Positions 45,501 to 57,500 of a DNA stretch of 64,000 bases are shown here, one piece after another (the stretch's first letter is position 1; each line of letters starts with the position of its first letter). The notes under the pieces are model-generated. The model was not told the DNA's origin and ran no database searches. It was given only the letters and a program-made list of their open reading frames with translations. This DNA comes from Aphidius gifuensis (Eukaryota > Arthropoda > Insecta > Hymenoptera > Braconidae): positions 14,906,469 to 14,970,468 of the forward strand of contig NC_057790.1 in NCBI RefSeq assembly GCF_014905175.1, in the 5' to 3' direction. A program made the translations under genes and the position numbers.

Positions 45501-48500
45501 TTACAAATCATGACCAAGTCGATCCATTTCTGTCAATAAAAAGTCAATGTCACTTTCCTTAACGGCTGCGCTGGAGATGATATTTCGGAAAAAATTTGGA
45601 CGGCGGTCATCTGGTTGATAACCGACCATCAAGGTACCAGTTTCCATCATTCGTGCTTTTAAGATTGGACAAATCTGTTGAAATAAATTAAAAGAGATAG
45701 GAATAAATATTTTATGTGTTTACTTTGATGTATTCTTAATGAATTTGTCAATATGATTATTACCTCGCCAAGTATGCTTTCTCGCTGTGAACTGTGAGGC
45801 ATATTTCTAACTCGTGTTGGAAGATACCAGAAACAAACATTCACTAATTCAGGCTCGAGAATTAAGTAAAATTTATCAGACATTTCCTTGATTCGTTTAA
45901 CCATGTATTCAGTTAATTCCATCAATCGATTCATGTGTTTTTCAAAACCATCAGTTCCCTAAAGTATTAATTGATTTAAAAATTGCACAATTTTTTTTTG
46001 ACATTGAATTATTGAATACGGTGAACTAGATTTTTAATTTATTAATCAACGATTTCAAAAAAGAAAGATAACGACACGTGGTGTTCCCAAGCGTTCACCC
46101 ATCTAGGTACTAAACCACGCTCAACGATGCTTGACTTCAGTGATCAGACGAGAACTGGTATTTTCATTGTGATATGGTCGTTATCTGAAGATTCAGTTAC
46201 TACAAATCATTTATCCCCAGCTTTTTTACATATTACCAGGTTAATTGAATAGAACAAATATAAAAACTGGATCCGACTTAGATATAAACAGGTCTGATCG
46301 AACTTTTGTATTTACTACATGCAAATTACATGGAAAAAAGTGTCAAGAAGCTGGTGATAAATGGTTTGGAGTATTAAATTTTCAGATAACGACCATATCA
46401 CGATGAAAATACCAGTTCTCGTCTGATCACTGAAGTCGCCGTTGCGTACTGAATGGGTGACCAGGGAACCACGATGCCGTTGGCATTATTTTTTTGCATC
46501 AATAAATTAATTAATAGTGAGTGAAAAACAACAAACATTTTATTAATTTATGCTTCAATTAGTTTTAAATAAGTTTAATTTTCGTTAAACGTGATAAAAA
46601 AAACAAAAACAATAAGTGAAAGACCTACATTTGATATAGCCGAGGGCTGTCCCAGAGGACATAACCTCACAATGGCTAACAACAGTTTCATGAACAATAA
46701 AATTAGTAGTCAAGCAATAAAAAAAATATTAGAGACATCTGCAAGAAGACCGTACTCCGCTCGAAAAGACCAAGAAATCATAAAAGCACTTCTTGAAAAA
46801 GAAAGGTCCAAAACAAGTCAAGATGCAGAAATAACAGCTGGGCAATCAAACTCAACAAGACGTAAGTTGACCTTGGTCGATAGTGATGGATTCACATCAC
46901 CAAGAAAAACAAAAAAAGCACGTAAACCTGATATTGATGACGAAGCTATCCCAAATCATATGAATCAATATGAACCACTTGATATTAATACACAAGACAT
47001 GGAGACAGATACAACAACTGATACAGCTGTTGAAAATACAAATAATAATGAAAAAAAGAAAACAAATGCACCAACAACAAGAAAAGAAATAAGACCACCG
47101 CCTATTGAAGTGATGGGCTACAACAACATCAAAGAACTTGCTAAAGCAGTGCCGTAACAAGGAATTTTTGCGCCCTGGGCAAAATTATATTTTGCGCCCT
47201 ATTTTTATCGATATAATATATAAAAAAAAAATCATTTGTTAGGTGTATTTAACAATAATATATATAACAAGCAAAACCGCCAGAATATATTGAAATTATT
47301 TTTTTTTTTAAATAAAAATTGTTGTGGATAATAATATAAAAGACAAAATATTTTAAAAGTGATATAGATGAAGAATGAATCATTACAAAATCAAAACAGT
47401 TTCTGTCTTCTGGCGTTGTCGCTGAAAAATTGTGTCATCGAAGTCTATTGAAGATACAATTAATTTGGCACAATGATTCTATTGTATTATAGAAAATATT
47501 GCAGAGAAATTGATCTAGATAATGAAATAATTTATTTGGTTACATCCAATCTTTAGCAACAGTCACCAATAGCTTTTTGATTAATAAATTATCTAGGGAT
47601 GTATCTAGGGAAAGAATGTAACCAAATACCGAGAGTCCCATTTTAATTTATCAATGAATTTTCTTAAAAAAATATGGCACAAATTCTAAAATGTTTCAGG
47701 TAAAAGTTGTAGGGTTTGGAGGGGGACGGAGAAAAAAAAAAAAAAAAATTCGAAAAATCCAAAATGGCGGAGTTTCCAGTATAAACATAGTTTTTTTAAA
47801 TGGATACTGCATTTTTTTTTTTCACCAAAACGTTTTCTACATCAAAACTAACACTTTTTATTCGAAAAATTTTTAGATAAAATGACTTTTTTTTCGGCCC
47901 GATTTTCTCTGTTTATGAATTTTCCTGAAAAAATATGGCTTTAATTAAAAAATGTTATCTAAAAAAGTTGTAGCGCTAAAAAAGACAAAAACAAAAAAAA
48001 AAAAAAATTGGCAATAGCTTTTTTATTAATTAATTATGGCAAATGTTGCTAAGAAAAGGATGTTACCAAATAAATAAATTCGTAATCTGAATTAATTTCT
48101 CAGCCATTTGCCATAATCATCTGAATTTTCGTCAATTAAAAAAAGGATAGGCAAACCTTTGGCATATAGTCAATACAAGCAGAATAAAAATCGGTCCATG
48201 TTAACCGGCGTTAGTGGTTAAGTCGGTTATAGTACGATGTTAGTGATAGGTAGCATGGTAGAAGTACTACAGGTATGGCAGTAGCAGGCAGTAGTCCATG
48301 CTTTTTTCGTCGCGTTCTGCGCAGCCTTATTTTTTTCAACCAATCAACAACGCGCCATCGAGCTGTTTTGCTTTTCTTTCTAACACGCAATCTCTATTAT
48401 AAGATCCTCTAACATACTGTTTTGACAACTATTTTTCATATTGTTGTAAATACTAATAAATATATGTGGAGCATCTTTATAAAAAATCAAAAAAATAAAA

Positions 48501-51500
48501 AAATCAAGACAGTTTAACAAATAAATTATAATATTTTCATTGTTGTTGTTTTTTTTGATGCCACAAACAATAGAGGTTGTGTTGTATTTATTATACTTGG
48601 ATTCATTTATTTAATATAAATAATTAATTTTTATTATTGATGTATGTGAATCATTATAAAATATACCAAATCTAGTTGAATAAATATGATAACTTTTGAA
48701 AAATTTAAAAAAAACTTGAAAATTTTCTTAACAAATTTGTATCGCGCGCGTATAAAGTCTTCCATTTTTGTGGCGAGAAGGCGACCTTTTGATTGGTCGA
48801 TTCACAGCGGCCAAACCAGGCTGCGCACTGCCATACCTGGTGTATTTCTACCATGATAGGTAGAATTAGGTAGAATTTTAGAGTATAGAGGATCGTGTCT
48901 TGGCCGTTGTCAGAAGAAACAAAAAAAAATTTCAATTCAAATTATTAAGTATATTTTTTATTTTACGTCTTATTTTGCATTTTTAATATTGTTCTAGGAC
49001 GATTGTCTCTAAACGACAAATGACAATAATGAGGACAATTAACTTCAAAATTCAGAAAGACAATCATGTTTATGTAATATCTGAATGATCATAAATGACA
49101 GTAGTCAATTTTTTTCCTGAAAATATAATTTTTTTTTTAATTGTTTAAAAAAGAATATTTTTTTTTCTTGTGACGCGCTTCTAAGTGCGCCCCCCTTTCC
49201 ACTGCGCCCTGGGCAGTTGCCCCTCTTGCCCACCCCTTGTTACGGCACTGTGCTAAAGCATGTTCTGACAGTGGCATATTAAAAGATGAAATTACTTTTC
49301 GTAAAGTCAATGATGACTTAACAATCACAACAAAAAATACCAAAACACACTCAAAGTGTAAAGAAGTATTACAAAAAAAACAAATTCCATTTTTCTCGTA
49401 CACTCCAAGAGAATTACGACCAAAGAACTTAGTCCTCAAAGGAGTCAATGATGGAAACTTCAGTGAAGCAGAAATATTGGAAGAGTTGAAAGCAGCTGTT
49501 GACAACCAAACAATAATAACCAAAATAACCAAAGTTAATTTTAATAAAAAATACCCCAATACTTATCATCATATTATACAGATCCAGGCTGATCAACCAA
49601 CTGAACCTCTTACCAAAATAAAAACAGTAGCATACCAACCTGTAAAATGGGAAAAGTTGAGAAAATCAAATATATTCCAATGCAAAAGATGTCAACGAGT
49701 AGGTCATGCCAGTTCTAACTGCAATCTGGCCTATCGCTGTGTTAAATGTGGACAATCACATGAAATTGGTGGTTGTAAAATTACAAATGAATCTAATAAA
49801 TCATCATTATTCTGTGCTAACTGTAAAAAAATGGGTCACCCTGCTTCATATCATGGTTGTGATTACATAAAACTAGCAAAAAAATCAATTAACGACCAAA
49901 TAAAAATAAATAAAAATATCACACAACTAAAAATAGAAAAAATAAACAGATACACAACAAAAAATGTAACATATGCAAATGCATTCAGTAACAACTACAT
50001 CAACAACAACCAAAATCAAATACAACAAAGACAACAACCACAACAAGAATACGAACAAAGGTACCCAAAACTAGTACGTCAAACACATCAACCACAAAAT
50101 CAAAACAATAATTACTTATCTGGCAATGAGCAAGAACATTACAATAATGATAAAGCTCCTTACTGGGTAAAACAAATTTATGACAAAATTGAAGAATTAT
50201 GTACTATAACAATAAATAAAATGATGAGCAAAATAACAGCCAAACTAAATGAGCTCGAAGATAAACTTGAAAATCAACCATTACAATATGAATAAAAAAA
50301 CTTCAAACAACAAACAAATTAATAATAAACAATTTAGTAAAACACTAAAACTTGAAAAAATAAATATAGCTGCATTAAACGCAAACTCCATCATCACAAA
50401 AGCAAGAAGAATGGAGCTAGTAAATTTTACCGAAAAATACAATCATGATGTATTACTCATTTCAGAAACTAAATTAAATATCAAACACAAATTAGAATTT
50501 AAAGACTATAATTTTATCAGAACAGACAGACCAAAATCTAAACAAAGTGGTGGTACTGCTATCATGATCAAGAAAAAATTTGACTACAAAATTATTACAA
50601 AACCATCATCATTAAACAATGAAATAATAGAATACACCATAATTGAAATAACAAACAAAATGAATGTTAAATTTTTTGTAATCAGTGCATATGCTAATCA
50701 TGTAAACAGAACCGTTTACACTGATGAAATAAATAAATTATTTGAAGGATTGAGCTTAGATCACAGGCATAATTATTTTATTATGGCAGGTGACCTAAAT
50801 TCTAGAAGAACAGATTGGGGTGACAAATGCACCAACACTAAAGGAGCTCTATTGGCTAAATGGGAAAATCAAGACGGAATCAAGTATAAAACGAAAATAT
50901 ACACAACATCAGAACCATCTCGACCAGCATCTGGTTCTTACATTGACATATGTCTAGCTGATAAACGTCTTGAAATTGATACTGATAATAATGACAAAAT
51001 ACAAACACTTGACTATGATAGTGATCACAAGGCGATTTCATTTACAGTCCACTTACCAAATGATATAAACAACAACTTACTCGTTAATTCTATTGATAAT
51101 AGACCGATGTTTAAAAAGACTAAATGGAATAAATTTACAAAACATTTAGCTTCAGCAGTATATGTTCCTCCTCCATCAAATCGTAATTTATCTCTAGATG
51201 AAATAGATAAACACGTATTACAACTAGAAACAATCATCAAAAATTCAATTGATAAAATAGTGCCAAAACATTACGAGCAAAACTGTACTAATATATACAC
51301 AAATACAAAAACAAAACAGTTATTAAAAGAAAAACAACAGTTACAAAAGTTATTAAGATTTTGGAGGAAAAACAATACTAATGACAAAGGTAAAACAGTT
51401 AAAAAACTTATAAAAACAATTAATGAAACAAAAAGATTACTTAAAAGTGAAATTGATAAAGCTAATAACAAGTATTGGATAAACAAAATAAGAATGATCA

Positions 51501-54500
51501 ATCACAGAGATGGAAACACATTTTTTCCAGACATGAAAAAAATCTTTCAAGAAAAAAAAAACAATATCATACAAACTATCTCTATTGATGAAAATGAAAA
51601 AACCTTACTTGATAAAATGAATGTTGATCTATCAAAAACAATTAAAATTAACAATGAATATACTTTCACAGACAAAGTTGAAAAATTGAATGCAATTGGC
51701 GCTTTCTATGAGATGATCAATTCGCCAAGGCATTTTAATAAAGTACCAACCTTGACATCAACCATCAATGAATACGCTGAAATATTAAATCACGAGTTCT
51801 ACAACAACAGAATAAATAACATCACGGTAACATCATTCAACAAAAAGAATAAATCAACAAATCCTGTTATTATAAATAATAAAACAACAAACTTAAACAA
51901 GACACCAGTAAGTTTTAAATACTTTTGTAATGGACAGCAAGTTGAAAATATTTTGAAAAAACTACCAAATAAGTCATCTTCAGGCCCTGATGCAATACCA
52001 CCAATAGTGCTGAAACACCTACCAAAAACAATAATAAAATATTATACCATTTTGTTCAACAATGTACTTAACTTACACTACTTCCCAGATCACTGGAAAT
52101 TAGGGCACGTTATACCAATACTTAAAAAAGACAAAGATCCAAGCAAACCTACCAGTTACAGACCAATTACACTTACTCCAGCAATAAGTAAAGTTTTAGA
52201 AATAATCATCAATCAAAACATCACTAACTTTTGTAATAACAATAATATAATACCCGACAATCAGTTTGGATTTAGAGACAAACATGGAACTGTACATGCA
52301 CTACACAAATTACTGTCTGATACAAATGAATATCTCCATGATAATAAAATGGTAGGTGCTCTCTTGATTGACCTGGAGAAAGCATTTGACAGTATATGGC
52401 TAGATGGTTTATTGTATAAATTGAATAATGCAAAATTCCCAAAACATTTAACGCTCATGATAAAAAGTATGATATCAAATAAAAAGTTTGTAGTGCACGA
52501 TGGTATAAATAAATCATCACTAACATTTAAAATTGAAGAAGGTTTACAACAGGGAACTGTTAATTCTCCAATATTATTTAGCATATTTAATGCTGAAATA
52601 ATAAACTTATTTGAATTAAATGTACCTGGTAACATGACTCACAGCATCGCATTTGCTGACGATCTGATTATATATGTAGCCGATAAGAGACCAGATGTAA
52701 TTGAAACAAAGTTAACACATTTAATGAATAACATTAATGATAATTATATGACTTGGAACCTTCGCATCAATCCAGATAAATGTCAAACAATTCTGTTTAG
52801 AAGATCTTACAGAACGGTAAACACTGTAAACAGATCAAAAAGACATACGATTACAGTCTATGCAAATAAACCTGGTACCTCAACAAGATCAGCAATACCA
52901 CATTGCAAAACTGTTAAGTATCTTGGTGTCAATATTGATGAGATGATCAGACTCGATGAACACCTAAAAAAACAACTAACCAAAGCAACCAATGCATTCA
53001 GAGCAAACTCAAATATATTTTTCAATAAAAAACTATCAAAAATTGCTAAACTAATCTGCTATCAACTGTTAGTAAGACCAATTATTACTTACGCCTGCCC
53101 AGTGTGGTGGAATACAAGTTCTACAGTAATCGAAGAAATCAGAAAGTTTGAACGAAGATGTCTACGCACTTGTACTAACATCAACTTCAAAAAAGAACAT
53201 GACATAACAAAAAGAATCAGTAATGAAATATTATACGAGAGAGCTCAGATACCACGTATCGACTGTTTTACCATAAAACTAACTAGAGATTATCTAGCAA
53301 ATATGAGAAAAATTGAAAATAAAGTCATATTAAGATTAGCAACACCAGACATTGGTAGCTATGAAAAGAGAAGAAACAGTGGTTATCTAACTCCGCAAGA
53401 TTTCATCAATTGTGACACAGATGGCTTGATTCAAGATGAAAACAATATTCCAGTTATATATCACTGGTCAAGACACAGCAGAAACAAAAAAATAACATGG
53501 ACCTACAATGATGTATTACAGCTAAATGCTGAAAAATTTAAATATTCTAAAGCATTGCCAACAAGAGATTGGCATGATCATCATAGAATATTATCAAAAA
53601 AATACTGGTGGTTAACACACAGTGCTAAACATATTGACAAGCTGAAGACAAGACTGCTGAAATTATCCAAATAAGATGTCTACCAACATCAGGAAGAGAC
53701 TGATACCACGCAACAACATATCACCTACTCCTTCTTCCCTTATCCTACCACTAGTCCTCTCTTTTGTAAATATTGTAAATAGAAAAATAGTATCTAGTTT
53801 TAAGTTAAATTTAATATAAAGAGATGAAAGGTATTGTTTTTATTAACATCTTGCTCTAGATCAACTAGAAGCAATTAATTTTTCAATACATCCACATTAT
53901 AATTAGAATCTTCTGTTTCTTTTTTAAATTCAAATAAAACAAAGCGAAAGGAATAATCCGAAATATTTTTGCAAATAAACAGATGGAGCAAAGAAGAAGT
54001 CATCAAGGACAATTCTATCTCAATATAATTAATGTAAGGTTTTTATTTAAGTTACATTTTCACCTCTGAAACAAACATGTATTACTCCAAAGAAAAAATA
54101 AACTTTATTAAAAAAAAAAAAACCGCTTGGGAACACCACTTGTCGTTATCTTTTGCTTTTTTTTTAAAATATATTTTGATTTATCAATTAGTAATTTTCA
54201 ATATCTTTCTTTTGCCACAATTACAGCTGTCTTTAACAACTTGAACCAAGTTAATTTCATGTACGGTTTAAATCTATTTTTTTGCAATAACAAAATGCCT
54301 GTCATTAATAAATAATAAATTAATCATTTTTGAAAGAATCACAAGAATATTTATGTATTCATTACCTTTGAGCGCCATTGCAGCCAAAGCTTAAAAATGT
54401 CATTGTGACGACCACACTGTATTACCTTGTCACCAGTGTCATATTTAACATCGTAGAGTTTATCTGTCATAAACAGATATTCAGCAGACATCTGATTACA

Positions 54501-57500
54501 GCTAATGAGTAATCCCTGAAAAAATAATTAAAAAAAATAATTAAAATTAATCGTATAGAGCATAACTTAAGCCTAACTAATACCGTCATAAATTCTATAA
54601 AATCGATTTAAATAGACATTAAATTTTATAATAATTACAAGCATTCTATAGGGATGAATTATTATCGAGTAAATTTGCGTTTACGTAACGGAGAAAAAGG
54701 GTACGAACATTGCGCATCTGATGAAATTTTTGGTCGATAGCAACCAACCTGGTAAGACATGCGCTCTAACCCGGGATAAAAATTTTAGGTACGGAAAAAT
54801 TCTTGAAAAATACGACTTCGAAATAAGACCAATCCTGCAGATGGTTGCCAAAATAACTACTTTTTCTGGACTCTTCAAAAGTCTTGAAAAAGTCTAGAAA
54901 AATAAGATTTTTGGAATAAGTTACTTCAAAAAGGTACGGAATTTCAAGACTGCGTTTTGGTACTTTTCAGTGTTCACAACGTATCCAGACAAAAGTCTTT
55001 AATTCAAATACTTGTTTCACACCAAATTTGAAGACCTTGACAAAAAAAATACCGTCTCCTGATTTCTGAATATCAGAACTTCTTCCAGACCAAAATTAAG
55101 AGCTTTGTTTAAAATAATACTTTTGTCTTTAAATTGCTTCAGGTCTTTTTCCATACTCTCAATACTTTTTCCATACTTACTCAGTCCTAAAGACTTTTTT
55201 CGTACTTGAAATTTTTATCCCGGGAAGTATTTTATTATGCAATGAAAATTTAAAAATGGCGACTGACTCATCTAGGTTTCAAAATAATGATCGTGTTTAT
55301 ATCATGCTATATATTGTAACTCCCACATTTAAGTATCATTATAATTATGCTTTTACTTTTTCTGAGTTAAACGATGACATTTTTAAGAAAATAGAAGAGG
55401 AAAAAAATAAAGACAAACACATACACAGTTTGGGTTTATTTTGAGTGATAAAACATTGTTGAAAAAACTTGTTTGGGAGGTCCCTGGAAAAAAACTCTCC
55501 GTATTTCTTTGTAATTGAGACTTCTGCAAATAGAGTTTTCTAATAAAAAAATTGTGGAAATATTTACATCACATCACATAACATCTGTTCAAACGTGATC
55601 AGCACGTGAAAATAACTCTTTTTTTCTTAGTGTGAAATACACCTAAATCCGTTTTCAACTTCTGAGATTTAAAATTTACGGCTTTATCTATTATTACTAC
55701 TTTATTAAAAACTCTAAAAATCTACGTATCAAAACAATAGTAAAAATCATAGCAAATCAATAATATACCTGTTAAAATATATTTCAGACTCAAAACATAA
55801 TCTAACACAATAAAAAATTTTGATAGTAATATTAAGATCCAAAATTAAAAAATTAAAATTATAATTCAAAACAAACTCTAAACTTTTAAAATGTAAAATT
55901 AAATATAAAAATCTCACTTCAAAATCCAGATATAAAATTAAATTAGAAACAAGGTAAATTTCGAAATGAAATGTAAATAATTAACAATATCTGAATTAAA
56001 ATATAAGAGAGATAATTCACATATTATTAGTATAAATTACCTTAAGGGTAAATAGTTATATACACAGAGAAGGATATGTTAACAGTTAACATATCCTGTT
56101 TAATGTTAACATATGCCATGTTAAAATGGGTGGTGGCTGATAAGTTTACATCAAAGATATATATATTAACATTAAACATACGTATCTTAATAGTTAATAT
56201 GCGTATGTTAACTATATTAAGATATCTGTAAATGACACAATTTGAAGGTTAGGCTGATAGTTGAAGACATTTACGTATGTAAATATGAAAATTGAATGTA
56301 AAATTAAGAATGAATTTACAAAAAAACTAAATTTAAATAAATTTATGACAACACGAGTACATATATTATATTATATTACAATTAGAATAGTATCACAATA
56401 TAATGTCAAAAAAAAAAAAGATGACAAGAAGTAGACTGGCGCATCAAAATATTTGGCCGCGTAAAGATACGTATGTTAACTATAAACATACACTGAAAAA
56501 AATTTTTTCTATTTTTAAGACAAAAAGTTCTTAATAATAGAAGTTTTCTTCTTGCAAAAAAATGGATTTGGATTAAGAAAAAGTTGATTTGGATTGAGAC
56601 AAAGACTTCTTAATCCAAATCATAAAAAACTTCTTGAATCATGAAAAAAACGTCTTGGTTCAAAACAAATTGTTCATGTTTTTAGAAGTATACTTCTTGG
56701 ATTATGAACAAATGCGTCTTGGACCGAGACAAACTGTTCATGTTTTTAGAAGTATACTTCTTGGATTATGGATAAATGTGTCTTGGATCGAGACGAACTG
56801 TTCATGTTTTTAGAAGTATGCTTCTTGGATTATGGATAAATGTGTCTTGGACCGAGACAAACTGTTCATGTTTTTAGAAGTATGCTTCTTGGATTATGAA
56901 CAAAAGTGTCTCGGTTCAAGACATATTGAACCGAGATACGTGGTAGTTTTAGTTCATTTGTTCATGTAATAAATTTAAAAAAAAAAAAATATCTTGTCAC
57001 TAAAGTAATACAAATAACTTCCCGTTTCCATATCGCGCCCGTGGTTAAGCGAGCTAAGGCACAGGTTTAGATTAGATAGGTTTTACGGTCATAGGTTCGG
57101 GTCCCGCGTTAGGTAAAAAAAAAAAAAAATTGTAGGAAAAAAAATTATAAAATAAAAATTGCAGGAAAAAAAAAATTACAAATTACAAGTTTGTAATTGA
57201 AAAATTTTTTTTATTTTTTTTATTTTCAATCCTATTGAGAATAAATGTTCATAAATAAAAACAATATTGCCTTGAACCAAGAAGCATACTTCTAAAAACA
57301 TGAACAGTTTGTCTCGGTCCAAGACACATTTATCCATAATCCAAGAAGCATACTTCTAAAAACATGAACAGTTCGTCTCGATCCAAGACACATTTATCCA
57401 TAATCCAAGAAGTATACTTCTAAAAACATGAACAGTTTGTCTCGGTCCAAGACGCATTTGTTCATAATCCAAGAAGTATATTTCTAAAAACATGAACAAT

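Larger units (their letters stand above)
46672..50295 (+). pseudogene. LINE ORF1 (gag-like), disrupted by an insertion
   Basis: The likely start is ATG 46672 (MANNSFMNNK). The frame runs to 47146, is interrupted by a 2,104-bp element, and resumes in the same frame after 49258 (CSDSGILKDE). The C-terminal part has three Cys/His knuckles: CKRCQRVGHASSNC, CVKCGQSHEIGGC and CANCKKMGHPASYHGC. An Asn/Gln-rich tail follows. The N-terminal part is basic and low in hydrophobic residues. Three CCHC knuckles are usual in ORF1 of Jockey and related clades and bind the element RNA. Its end overlaps the start of ORF2. Confidence 0.85.
46438..54122 (+). mobile_element. Non-LTR retrotransposon (Jockey-like LINE) inside a 5S-derived sequence
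   Basis: The element has a 5' UTR, ORF1 with zinc knuckles (46672-50295, interrupted), ORF2 with endonuclease and reverse transcriptase (50288-53674), and a 3' UTR ending in AATAAACTTTATT and poly-A (54110-54122). The first about 50 bases (GCCGTTGCGTACTGAATGGG, then a CCGTTGGCATTATTTTTTT stretch) themselves resemble the 3' half of a 5S gene with terminator. The structure and absence of an RNase H domain suggest the Jockey superfamily. ORF2 is open throughout, so the insertion is recent. The 2.1-kb interruption of ORF1 is a later hAT-type insertion. Confidence 0.85.

Noticed and set aside
46067..46185. Active 5S rRNA gene
   Set aside because: Isolated in an intron, with changes in internal control regions; more likely a pseudogene, though pol III signals remain.
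49137..49559. - strand 140-codon frame
   Set aside because: Antisense to LINE ORF1 and crosses the end of the hAT-type element.
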